Assembly: GCA_005788935.1 (NCBI GenBank)
Contig: SYAK01000386.1
Location: 1-13,452 of the forward strand
Length of the DNA: 13,452 nt
Origin: Pseudomonadota bacterium
GTDB taxonomy: Bacteria > Myxococcota > UBA9042 > PHBI01
Reading direction: 5' to 3'
Below the pieces are notes generated by a model, which was not told the DNA's origin, did no database searches, and saw only the letters and a list, made by a program, of their open reading frames with translations. A program made the translations under genes and the position numbers. This document shows, piece by piece, positions 9,501 through 13,452 of the stretch. How positions within the stretch are numbered: the stretch's first letter is position 1; each line of letters starts with the position of its first letter.

Positions 9501-12476
9501 CAGGATGGCGGCCTGGTTCGCGATGACCGCCCCGAGGTTGATGTCGGTGACGGTCGCCTCGAGGCGAACCGTGCGGCGGACGCCGGTGACGAACTGCGGC
9601 GGCGACAGCGTCAGGTCGTCGACGAGGAAGGCGACCCAGAGGGTCTGGGCGCCAAAGGGCGAGGTGACCCAGCCGTCTCCGTCCGGGTCGGTCGCCTGCT
9701 GGAAGTTCGCTCGGATGCGGGCGTCCGTGAGCGGGTCGTTCGGGCTGAGCACGGCGGGCAGGGCGGGGAGCACGGTGCGCGAGAACCAGACCTGACCGTT
9801 CTGCGGCAGCTGGATCCGGGTCAGGCTGACGCCGCTCGGGACGCGGTCGACGACCCACGAGGTGGTCGACGGTGTCGGAGACGGGTTGATGTAGTCGAGG
9901 GTCCAGACCAGCGTCGTGCCCGTCTGGCCGTTCGTGAAGTTCGAGCCGACGGACACTTCGAGGGCGGGCAGACCGAAGAAGTTGTTGCTCGTCGCGAGGT
10001 CCTGCGCAGAGGCGCCGCAGACGTCGTCGGCGTAGGTGGCGCGCGCGGTCAGGCCGAACGCCGTGCCGTCGAGGACGCCCGAGGGCACCCGCGTCCTGAG
10101 CGTCGCGGTCCGGGAGGTCCCGGGCGGGATGGGCGCCGCATAGGCGAGCGTCACGTGGGTCGGCAGGCTCCATGTCACCGTCGCGCCCGGCGCGTCGAGC
10201 CCGTCCACGAGTAGCCGCGTCGGGACGCCGTTGGCCTGCACGACCGGGATATCGACGCGAACGGTCGTGTTCAGCGCGTCGTCGAGCGGCGTCCGCACAT
10301 TGGGCGGGTTGTTGTTGGTGATTTGCAGCGTATAGACCAACGGCTGGTTCGCGTTGGCGGTCGACGGACTGCCCGAGACCCACGAGGCTCCGAGCGACGG
10401 CAGGTCGGGGACGACCAGGGTGCGCTCGTCGTTGACCGCAGTGAGTGGCGTCGCGAGCTGCACAGCGGCCTGCTGCTGCGGCTGGTAGGCGTGGATGAAG
10501 AGCAGGCCGCGATTCAGGATTTCGACGTCGGTCGTCGGGCAGGGACCGGGCGGAGGCGCGATGGTGACGACGATTTCGCCGACGACGGAGCTCGGGGTGA
10601 GGCCGCCCGCTGGGTCGGTGTCGGGGAAGTAGGTCGAGGTCAGGCGCGGGACGCGGAAGGCGACCCACGAGACCTGCGACAGGTCGCTTGGCGCGGTGGT
10701 CGTCCAGCCAGGGCCCAGGTCGCCGTCGGCGGGGTCGAACTCGGGCGGCGCGTCGGCCGAGGCGTCGCTGCCGCCCGGCGCGGCGTAGTACCACACGGTG
10801 CCGTTCGCCTCGGGCGGCAGGAAGGCTGCCTCGAAGCGCGTGCCAGCCGGGATCTTGTCGATCATCGTGATGTCGCGCAGCTCGGAGACGGCGGTGTTGG
10901 AGGTCAGCATCAGGTAGCTGACGGTCTCACCGAAGGCGGCCTTGACGGTCGCGGGATACATTGGGGGCCGCAGGTCCTCGCCCGCGGTGATTTGGCGGTG
11001 CTCGCGGACCTGCTCGCCCTTCGCGAAGAGGTAGCCCGGCGTCGCGGGGACGCCGACGACGAGCTCGTCGCAGGCGGGGCCGGAGGCGGCCGAGAGCTGG
11101 CTCGCGAAGTCGCTGCGCAGCGTGGCGCAGTCGCGCAGCGTCTCGCCGCCCGCGAACGGGCCAGCAGGCGCGTTGCGCCCGAGGCGGACGCGGTAGCTGC
11201 GGCTGAAGGCGGCGCCCACGGTGAGGTCGCCGAGCGTCCAGTAGACCGACTGCGGAGGGACGACGGTGCCGTCGGGCAGCGTCAGCCCGCTCGCGGAGTA
11301 CTGGCCGCCGTCGGAGATGTCGAACGGCCCGCCGGTCACGGGGAAGCCGCCGAGCGTGCGGACGAGGTCCGACACGTCGTCCCAGGCCACGGCGTCGAAC
11401 AGGGTCTCGCCGCCTTGCGCCGGGTAGTTCGGATAGTTCCAGCCCTGGACCTGGATGGACACGTCGGAGTCGGCGAAGGCGTGCCAGCGGTTGTTGACCC
11501 GGTAGGCGCCCGCGCCGTAGTAGCGCTGGACGCGCGGGGCGGGCGCGGCGGTGACGCGCGTCTGGAGGGGGGCCGAGGTGGCGAGGGCGCCGTTGCCCGG
11601 GGCCGCGGAGGCGGTCGCGGTGTAGAGGGTCCCGTTCCAGGTGCCCATCGGGATGCGCGCGTTGAAGACGAGCGTGAACGTCTCACCCGCGCGACGGGCG
11701 CCGAGGTTCCAGCGGACCGCGCTGCCGTCGGGGGTCAGGGCGCCGTTCTCGGTCGCCGACAGGAACGCAAGGCGCTGGTCCTGGCGGGTGGACGCGATAT
11801 TGGGTGCGATGGCGGGCAGCGGGACGGTGACGACGAGGGCGGAGGTGTCGACGAAGGAGACGCCCACGTTGACGCGGTAGGCGAGGGTCTGGTTTGACGC
11901 GATGGTGGAGGGAGCCTCGAGGCGGACAGCGACGCGCGACTCGGGCGTCCAGGTAGCGCGGAGGCCCGAGACCTGGGGTGAGACAGTCGCGCCGCTGAGG
12001 CGGATGAGCAGCGAGACGGACCCGGAGGCGGCTGGCACGGACGCGAGCGAGGCTGTGAGCGTGTAACCAGCGACCGTGGAGGGCGAGAGCGGCAGCGGGG
12101 CTGGCAGGTTCGCGCGCGTCCCGGTTTGCCCGTTGGCGCCGTAGACCGTGTCGTTTGCGACGGCCCAGACCTGGATCTGGCCGTCGGACGGTCGTGTGGC
12201 GTTGAGGTGGACCTGACCCCAGGCCGAGAAGGAGGCTGGCGTCAGGGCGACGGTCTCGAACGTGCCCGACGTGGCCCCAGCCGCGAGGACCACCCGACGG
12301 CCAGCCGCGTCGTAGCGGGTCTGGACGAAGGTCACGAGGCCGTTGTCGTCGGTCAGGGCGTCGACGAAGGTGCCGGCGTTGTCATTGACCTGCGGCGAGG
12401 CGTGCACCGCCGGGGCGGCGAACGTGGCGAGGAGACTGGCGGCCATCAGGATATGGCGGAGCGTCGCACGGGACAT
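1..12476 (-). CDS. giant secreted multidomain protein (DUF11-like, Cys-rich and HAF-like repeats), C-terminus outside window
   Basis: I read one uninterrupted minus-strand frame from an ATG at 12476-12474 to the left edge. It has at least 4158 codons and no stop, so the C-terminus is missing here. The ATG lies 6 nt after a GAGG and starts a typical signal peptide (residues 1-26). Approximate modules: 27-1781 DUF11-like beta-sandwich repeats; 1782-2139 cysteine-rich with a VWC-like start; 2140-2954 HAF-like and propeller-like; 2955-3619 further DUF11-like repeats; 3620-3959 CTDC-type cysteine repeats; 3960-4158 second HAF-like block. DUF11 and HAF families are known from large exported bacterial proteins, and many cysteines fit disulfide formation outside the cytoplasm. 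An adhesive, matrix or surface role is inferred. No catalytic motif was recognised. The way it is held at the surface (for example a sorting tail) would lie in the unseen C-terminus. The signal peptide has no lipobox cysteine, so a lipoprotein is unlikely. Confidence 0.93.
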   Translation of the reverse strand, partial: MSRATLRHILMAASLLATFAAPAVHASPQVNDNAGTFVDALTDDNGLVTFVQTRYDAAGRRVVLAAGATSGTFETVALTPASFSAWGQVHLNATRPSDGQIQVWAVANDTVYGANGQTGTRANLPAPLPLSPSTVAGYTLTASLASVPAASGSVSLLIRLSGATVSPQVSGLRATWTPESRVAVRLEAPSTIASNQTLAYRVNVGVSFVDTSALVVTVPLPAIAPNIASTRQDQRLAFLSATENGALTPDGSAVRWNLGARRAGETFTLVFNARIPMGTWNGTLYTATASAAPGNGALATSAPLQTRVTAAPAPRVQRYYGAGAYRVNNRWHAFADSDVSIQVQGWNYPNYPAQGGETLFDAVAWDDVSDLVRTLGGFPVTGGPFDISDGGQYSASGLTLPDGTVVPPQSVYWTLGDLTVGAAFSRSYRVRLGRNAPAGPFAGGETLRDCATLRSDFASQLSAASGPACDELVVGVPATPGYLFAKGEQVREHRQITAGEDLRPPMYPATVKAAFGETVSYLMLTSNTAVSELRDITMIDKIPAGTRFEAAFLPPEANGTVWYYAAPGGSDASADAPPEFDPADGDLGPGWTTTAPSDLSQVSWVAFRVPRLTSTYFPDTDPAGGLTPSSVVGEIVVTIAPPPGPCPTTDVEILNRGLLFIHAYQPQQQAAVQLATPLTAVNDERTLVVPDLPSLGASWVSGSPSTANANQPLVYTLQITNNNPPNVRTPLDDALNTTVRVDIPVVQANGVPTRLLVDGLDAPGATVTWSLPTHVTLAYAAPIPPGTSRTATLRTRVPSGVLDGTAFGLTARATYADDVCGASAQDLATSNNFFGLPALEVSVGSNFTNGQTGTTLVWTLDYINPSPTPSTTSWVVDRVPSGVSLTRIQLPQNGQVWFSRTVLPALPAVLSPNDPLTDARIRANFQQATDPDGDGWVTSPFGAQTLWVAFLVDDLTLSPPQFVTGVRRTVRLEATVTDINLGAVIANQAAILSRELVQAISNKVNFTVTGRPGLRMTQSCVDVVATGASFTYAVDYDNDSANLDTGVTIVGRAPDGLSVLNVAHAWNDVRLDEEPGAAAPSVTLLPDGFSADVGPLRPLEGGRFLVTVRAEANLTSGTFLIPDATGTAIGGDASTRSGSAACTILVENADLYIRKLVDNPSPRAGEAFNYTLVVSNEGAHEALDVVLRDRLPAQLELIPGAVTVTPAPWAFKPSSAPTSLAGELFWGGATSALTLGAGHPGRIPGRSGDVSIILGARVKAGVMPGTTIRNCANINGSTGEDANYANEGCVDITTPLPDPWVTKAGPATAKPGERVTWTLRYGNRTNEVAGGVVVIDSLPDGPIPTADGSVDVKYVGHVAPNGEAVWFHAGGAGTAPAFNAANPGAGGWTQTPGGTVSHIAFVAGNLAPLAPERTVQVSAVLTSPAGELVLAGSTFDTCAGVSMAPGYRDQDPSNNRGCATVRVPGIDVGVTAACTPEGVFPGVTPGSTAGFAVTVANSGTVPAFGLKVRSELPVGLTLAAAGSVEVVDANGQPVSTIDANGLPRASTPAWTLHDGHYLLGDANPASANYYRRVGLRPGHRARLPLTLTVGDGVPNRSRLMPTARVVTDYGVAWTPGAGTEELLANNVAQCLTAVNRADPLVEKSVTNLAGAGAPADPGDTLRFEIGWNNAGDHPAAGVVIEDAIPEGLVYISGSTAGFDPELFTLAVSTDGGLTFGAEDPATAGVPDPDVTHLRLTALGDIPAPVGGLFIQTTPADFALGTHDGTRTDEALGAVVPDSGAKCERVTCAAPPECPNGTWTPEDACCPVCRPAVTGCPDGTPVSPATYTSRGCYDGCTWLPGYWELPDRADTWDACSELAYGRDASHAACLKEATDPSSCAHIPCGNTEGTPCSTDFRMLDACLAGEAGVPPSVCPADEEPWSCGVHAYTATCVSLSGHLGRMFADCVDAEAKGDRPAGACAWLLPDVDCAACAREACSDTPDALRTWSNLGALMQNGWLDASLFRLPGIAAAAGYPVPTTVGPNGLIEACSPPMPCGEGAVETCAVPCTPCETREGCALCQKCPNGATCATCLEGDGGQVVTASQKAGVAASAAASVADSCGQASKVLATARTRCVREAGLDSAVCDAYSVPMCAPSASCASSTYTSPAIGEASTVARWESARISEAPRTTSPARDIRYSVLDAATGEAIDGFARVPYPQGGVLDLSGIAADAHPSLRLAAHFSGPETGKAALLDGVYPVREACMGDLSSMGQQMYFEPTAVSDSGRAVGLVRDAWRMSGCNGNMFLWGPEDGEPEIIDSEAVFPPYNDHTRNLFPLDMNAAGEVVGQLSNTSHDNRNTYLSNVSDAFHYSPEGGLVDVGAAVSDELAAQPVAGLGPLVSVGLATINDAGVAAGMAFFDRPDAPETCAEVGGQLGRVELAAGDGFPNARRLAVSGTTVLAMTGDGGLRTFSNTLAPSGSGPAVSPFTGPRSVFTSPIDGRVYVLEVGAAQSRIRRFEADGVTAASDAVNLGGAAVTGTALADGRVVVLVGQSLAVYTPDLQPLASVTLNVPLITLARGQHDGYVLGARKIGTSLALCMVYLSNSSSSCWHTGYTSDGTDWDMTVDDDGRYYLLDRLQSNLLISEGFWTGVTTFPLTTPGASSVAWDAELRRLLVAFDNGGSGVITAVCPLRPLPHVAAAVPFTWSRVGGLTLADVEVLTEGVALRPRMDTINVYQSESGWVAGGLWVRRDGAEWDERLPFRWQPATQEFQLAVAESFGNNYPIGIDDAGRVALPSGEIWDGQQAVEVGGEGVSDVRLHGLNADGWGYGAAYAGPEGRSVPVIVSPAGVVTVLQLPAAYWYGAAFGRTAAGEVLVTLYTREAPPDWAEYARTGLWDGTRYHFVDGFDPSASIRETYTTEYAWEGRVSVSPSGLVLGHAYGLSANLEGGFNRPYLWSRRGADDRMALLDWRVVYRTAGNPSFTLDTEVAGVCADSITNTATISTTTPQVTDRNDRSSATIPMNRADLAVTVVATPGVIAPEAGVTEVPVSFRVTVTNRGPGVAKGITLVGTGSEGFGGGSETLIEDLTLAAGASRELDGPATLMDLSPNSTHTASVSVSAATVDCDPANDTATATVSVGEWPNLHVGVTAPAQVPVNLPFTVKVPWGNNGNAAAPGATASLALPPGLSLVSAPTGATTTAGLVTVELGTVPAGATGSFEVTVVSEDCSAAGSRASFQADVTTTAAELDAADNQASAESVLAPSEGALAVSVVAGRGTVAADDSVLWTVSVTNPGLRQVDGAALRVALPSGTALVAKSLTDGASQNGQELSWQLGTLTPGAATQVLFRATSANTNVVRAFVTGTRACPAEAKGSVGPVVATGGVHVIKTANSPTVCHTASAPQRVTWTLTATNTSAAAVTCADLGDTLPAGLTLVAGSMTALGTPGTTTAENGTTGHPIWRCVSIAPGQAITLAYATDTAFTPTGPNDAAVMGLPVEATARAELRLGELRRLSNDPAIRWSCEPGLTLTKAWGEGCLIDGATATIALTVRNTGTGGLKEVLVVDALPVGLDFVSASAGTWDPATRNFRVTLPQLLPGASTTIEVQTRRTATLASGSLLANQAWAKAADTLPTVSNLVATVSLVCYDGNACTADSCAINVGCIAPPVTNGVSCSDGSLCTTVDTCQQGACVGAEPVVCTADSPCHAVGTCDPGTGACSAPTLPTGTACDDGSACTTGEICNAGVCGAGDAVTCDDANPCTADRCDKAVGCVAEKVADNTVCDDGNACSSASICRAGTCTGSRFLACDDGNLCTTDACDPETGCVADAVADGTGCDDGNACTSREICTAGRCGAGDAVTCDDANPCTAERCEPARGCVRENVADNTFCDDANACSSASSCQAGACAGTRFIACDDGNVCTTDTCDAESGCLAEPVEDGAACDDGDLCTRTDACAAGVCGGGDRVVCGEPGVCEAPGLCNPDTGVCDYAAKPGDVPVPIRMTNLGGRAVKSAARAVNAAGVVAGTMTDREGGEYAVVWTGQAGDDVRILGPGVATGLNDAGAAAGLRTTDAGVEAFFHPGDDTPVAVRLWSAPPSPTLLGPDEAGRVAGAAMADSGAATVALRGTDGVVARFDDGTAGARLVGFRSGVALAQTTRGEPATWRWDGVTATALRAPDGATEAVGLAI
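600..1619 (-). repeat. array of CTDC-type cysteine repeats (residues 3620-3959)
   Basis: About 13 consecutive units of mostly 25 or 28 residues, most beginning DDGNxCT or DDANPCT and usually carrying four cysteines. Two unit types alternate: a 25-residue type with an ICxAGxCG core and a 28-residue type with a CDxxxGCV core. The pattern matches the CTDC repeat first named in Dictyostelium and also seen in large exported proteins of Myxococcota. All cysteines would be expected to form disulfides after export. The last unit near residue 3959 is degenerate and leads directly into the second HAF-like block. Confidence 0.8.
732..1367 (-). repeat. 318-bp tandem duplication inside the cysteine array
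   Basis: Positions 1050-1367 and 732-1049 each encode four units of 25, 28, 25 and 28 residues in the same order, giving two adjacent copies of 106 codons with exactly the same length. By hand alignment 77 of 106 residues are identical. The flanking cysteine codons at 1368-1370, 1050-1052 and 732-734 are exactly 318 bp apart. The reading frame is kept. Confidence 0.85.
1620..3614 (-). other. second DUF11-like block (residues 2955-3619)
   Basis: Five further copies of the strand signature start near residues 3025 (VSFRVTVTNRGPG), 3138 (FTVKVPWGNNG), 3260 (VLWTVSVTNPG), 3380 (VTWTLTATNTS) and 3518 (ATIALTVRNTG). Most are followed by a phrase such as ALPSGT or TLPAGLTL. The spacing, roughly 110-140 residues, is more regular and closer to classical DUF11 than in the N-terminal block. 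Confidence 0.8.
3615..6059 (-). other. HAF-like / propeller-like block (residues 2140-2954)
   Basis: Several segments match the HAF extracellular repeat style, a short N/D-x-A/S-G-x-x-x-G core with nearby AF-aromatic phrases: AVSDSGRAVGLV near 2259, MNAAGEVVGQL near 2314, INDAGVAAGM near 2382, and a weaker IDDAGRVALPSG near 2760. Between about 2390 and 2700 the sequence is made of short strands like those of a beta-propeller (for example DGRVYVLEVG and DDDGRYYLLDRL). The family assignment is moderate and the propeller idea is an inference. Confidence 0.55.
6060..7133 (-). other. cysteine-rich module with VWC-like start (residues 1782-2139)
   Basis: I count 38 cysteines in 358 residues, an even number compatible with full disulfide pairing. 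The module opens with CERVTC, then PEC, and closes its first unit with CCPVC at residues 1804-1808, an arrangement typical of von Willebrand factor type C domains. The remainder has irregular spacing (for example CTPC, CALCQKC, CATC) and I do not recognise it as a named domain. It sits between DUF11-like and HAF-like sections, so it may be a ligand-binding or interaction head, but that is inference. Confidence 0.65.
7134..12398 (-). other. N-terminal DUF11-like beta-sandwich block (residues 27-1781)
   Basis: The recurring signature is a strand such as VTWTLRYGN or FNYTLVVSNEG, then a strand ending in a phrase like RLPAQLEL or SLPDG. Copies begin near residues 199, 514, 711, 852, 1027, 1167, 1313, 1488 and 1661. 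This is the pattern of DUF11-type conserved repeats of large exported proteins. The first roughly 160 residues after the signal peptide are beta-rich and lack the signature, and I do not recognise them. The block contains very few cysteines and the acidic loop DPDGDG near residue 930, which resembles a calcium-binding loop. The role as a rigid stalk of stacked domains is inferred. Confidence 0.75.
12399..12476 (-). other. Sec-type signal peptide of the giant protein
   Basis: Residues 1-26 have a basic start (Arg3, Arg7, His8), a hydrophobic stretch from Ile9 to about Ala21, and an A-V-H-A end suited to signal peptidase I, with cleavage expected before Ser27. There is no cysteine for lipidation. 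This supports both the chosen start codon and export from the cytoplasm. Confidence 0.85.
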
Positions 12477-12482
12477 CGGGGA

Positions 12483-12486
12483 CCTC
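12483..12486 (-). promoter_or_regulatory. ribosome binding site of the giant gene
   Basis: GAGG on the minus strand, 6 nt before the ATG at 12476. It fixes the start at the codon that also gives a complete signal peptide. Confidence 0.75.
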
Positions 12487-12736
12487 GTTTGGTCGGTCGC
12501 GGAAGAGCCGCGGCGCGTCGGTGTCGGTTTGGGCTCCCCGGTAACTTCACATGAATGGATAGCGCTCCGCAACTTCCCGCGTCCCTGTCTCCGGACGTGA
12601 AGCGCTGTGAAGGTCGTCCGAGGCCGGTGTGCGGCGGTTCGGGCTGGCTCGGGTGCGGCAAGCTGGGGGGGTCAGCGGGCTCTGTACGACGTGTCGGAGG
12701 GGTGGTAGCGTCCGCGGTGCGTGTGCCACGAGGCGC

Positions 12737-12741
12737 GGAGG
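12737..12741 (+). promoter_or_regulatory. ribosome binding site of the Gre-like gene
   Basis: GGAGG, continuing as GGAGGGG to 12743. It is 8 nt before the GTG at 12750 and 5 nt before the GTG at 12747, so both neighbouring GTG codons are usable. It rules out the far upstream ATG at 12555 as the likely start. Confidence 0.7.
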
Positions 12742-12749
12742 GGACAGTG

Positions 12750-13244
12750 GTGGACAAGGGGTTTCTCGTCGCCCAGCTCGTGTCGCGGATGCGCGAGTCT
12801 GTGCGCGTGTCCGAGCGGGAGATGGTCGCGGCGGCTGACGCGGCGGTCCACGGCGAGGAGGCGCAGGCGAAGCGCGAGGATAGCCGCGCGATGCTTGAGT
12901 ATTCGGCCCTCGCGCGCGGGCAGTCCAAGCGGCTCGAGGCGGGGCGGCAGATGCTCGCGGCCCTCGATGTGTTCCGGGCCGAGCCGGTGCCCGACGGCGG
13001 GCGCATCGGACTCGGCGCGCTGGTCGAGGTCGAGGATGATGATGATGGTACCGGAAGGACGCTATTCATTGCGCCGGTCGGCGCGGGGCTCGAGCTCGAG
13101 GGGCCCGGTGGCGACGGCTTCTTCACGGTCGTGACGCCGGGCTCGCCGCTCGGGCTCGCGGTGATGGGGCAGCGTCTCGGCGACTCGGTCGACGTGACGG
13201 TGGACGGCGAGACCCGCTCCTGGACCATCACCTGGGTGATGTGA
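12750..13244 (+). CDS. GreA/GreB-family transcription factor-like protein, 164 aa
   Basis: GreA and GreB enter the RNA polymerase secondary channel and stimulate cleavage of backtracked RNA. The length (164 residues) is close to GreA (158). Residues about 5-72 form a charged helical region fitting the N-terminal coiled coil. Residues 96-99 are four consecutive Asp in the stretch joining the domains. The C-terminal part carries the family signature TPGSPLGLAVMG (129-140) followed by GDSVDV, as in the FKBP-like Gre domain. Aligned by eye on the tip of E. coli GreA (GDLKENAEY), the stretch EDSRAMLEY keeps the first acid (Asp44) but has Ala47 in place of the second (GreA Glu44). Cleavage stimulation may therefore be lost or altered, and it could be a Gre-like regulator rather than a true GreA. 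GTG at 12750 was chosen for RBS spacing; GTG at 12747 would add one residue. Transcribed divergently from the giant gene. Confidence 0.82.
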   Translation: MDKGFLVAQLVSRMRESVRVSEREMVAAADAAVHGEEAQAKREDSRAMLEYSALARGQSKRLEAGRQMLAALDVFRAEPVPDGGRIGLGALVEVEDDDDGTGRTLFIAPVGAGLELEGPGGDGFFTVVTPGSPLGLAVMGQRLGDSVDVTVDGETRSWTITWVM

Positions 13245-13417
13245 CGCGTCTGGTGTGCCTCGCGGTGTCGTCTCGTTCATCTCGTTCGGCAAGATGCGAG
13301 CGGCGGCGGGCCAGGGCGATCGAGTTCTCATTCGCCTTGACGGTGGGAGCGAAGATCGACGGAGCCGGTCTTCTGTGATCGAACGTGAGTCTTGGACCGC
13401 AGGGACAGGAGGTCAAG
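13245..13417. other. non-coding gap between Gre-like gene and next gene
   Basis: About 170 bp without a credible gene. TCTCGTTC occurs twice at 13271-13278 and 13280-13287. A TTGACG at 13337-13342 looks like a -35 element but has no matching -10 at normal spacing. No hairpin followed by a T run is present, so I cannot mark a terminator. The next gene could be in the same operon or have its own promoter. Confidence 0.5.
13407..13413 (+). promoter_or_regulatory. strong Shine-Dalgarno sequence of the next gene
   Basis: AGGAGGT, with its final G 5 nt before the ATG at 13418. It is a near-perfect match to the anti-Shine-Dalgarno sequence, and it is the main evidence that a real gene starts at the right edge. 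Confidence 0.75.
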
Positions 13418-13452
13418 ATGGCACGCGCGACGGAGGCTCAGAAGATTCAGCA
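13418..13452 (+). CDS. N-terminus of an unidentified protein, cut by window edge
   Basis: Eleven full codons are visible (MARATEAQKIQ) behind a strong ribosome binding site, on the same strand as the Gre-like gene. The start is polar, with no signal peptide visible so far, so a cytoplasmic protein is more likely than an exported one. Too little is present to name a family. Confidence 0.6.
   Translation, partial: MARATEAQKIQ

Larger units (their letters stand above)
12477..12749. promoter_or_regulatory. divergent intergenic region
   Basis: This is the only space between the giant gene and the Gre-like gene, so both promoters are expected here. I see no convincing sigma-70 promoter. The best candidates are weak: TGTACG at 12683-12688 with TAGCGT at 12706-12711 for the plus strand, and TTGCGG at 12572-12567 with TGAAGT at 12549-12544 for the minus strand. 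GTGAAG occurs twice on the plus strand (12597-12602 and 12607-12612) and once on the minus strand (12550-12545), and the palindrome AGCGCT occurs at 12561-12566 and 12601-12606. These could be operator sites. No transcription terminator is visible. Confidence 0.5.

Noticed and set aside
12541..12612. Hairpin terminator formed by CTTCAC and GTGAAG with the AGCGCT pair
   Set aside because: The arms are interrupted by a 10-bp bulge, the loop is long and no T run follows on either strand. Binding sites are a better explanation.
12555..12749. N-terminal extension of the Gre-like protein from ATG 12555
   Set aside because: It has no ribosome binding site, would use the whole divergent promoter region and would add 65 residues with no counterpart in the Gre family. 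GTG at 12750 has a good Shine-Dalgarno sequence.
12446..13231. Minus-strand open frame of 261 codons opposite the Gre-like gene
   Set aside because: It is Ser/Pro/Thr/Arg-rich, overlaps the start of the giant gene and covers the Gre-like gene, whose plus-strand product matches a known family.

Overview
The window is GC-rich (about 70% G+C by eye), and its coding regions prefer G or C at third codon positions. It is dominated by one very large minus-strand gene. The gene mix suggests a Myxococcota or other former-deltaproteobacterial genome. It contains a giant secreted protein of DUF11-like beta-sandwich modules, CTDC-type cysteine repeats and HAF-like repeats, and beside it a divergent GreA/GreB-family factor. 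The taxonomic call is an inference from domain style only.

Layout. (1) Positions 12476 down to 1, minus strand: a single reading frame with no stop, giving at least 4158 codons. Its start, signal peptide and ribosome binding site are inside the window, and its C-terminus lies beyond the left edge. From N to C it holds a signal peptide, a long DUF11-like block, a 38-cysteine module opening with a VWC-like motif, a HAF-like/propeller-like block, a second DUF11-like block, an array of CTDC-type cysteine repeats containing a 318-bp tandem duplication, and the start of a second HAF-like block. (2) Positions 12477-12749: a divergent intergenic region with three copies of GTGAAG. (3) Positions 12750-13244, plus strand: a 164-residue GreA/GreB-like protein that lacks one of the two acidic tip residues. 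(4) Positions 13245-13417: a non-coding gap. (5) Positions 13418 to the right edge, plus strand: the first codons of another gene behind a strong Shine-Dalgarno sequence.

How the genes relate. The giant protein should be exported and act outside the cytoplasm, probably as a surface or matrix protein. The Gre-like factor should act on RNA polymerase in the cytoplasm. They are transcribed away from each other from a shared intergenic region, and apart from that shared region nothing in the sequence shows a functional link. I saw no tRNA, rRNA, CRISPR array, transposase or phage gene. The many other long open frames opposite the giant gene are explained by its codon bias.
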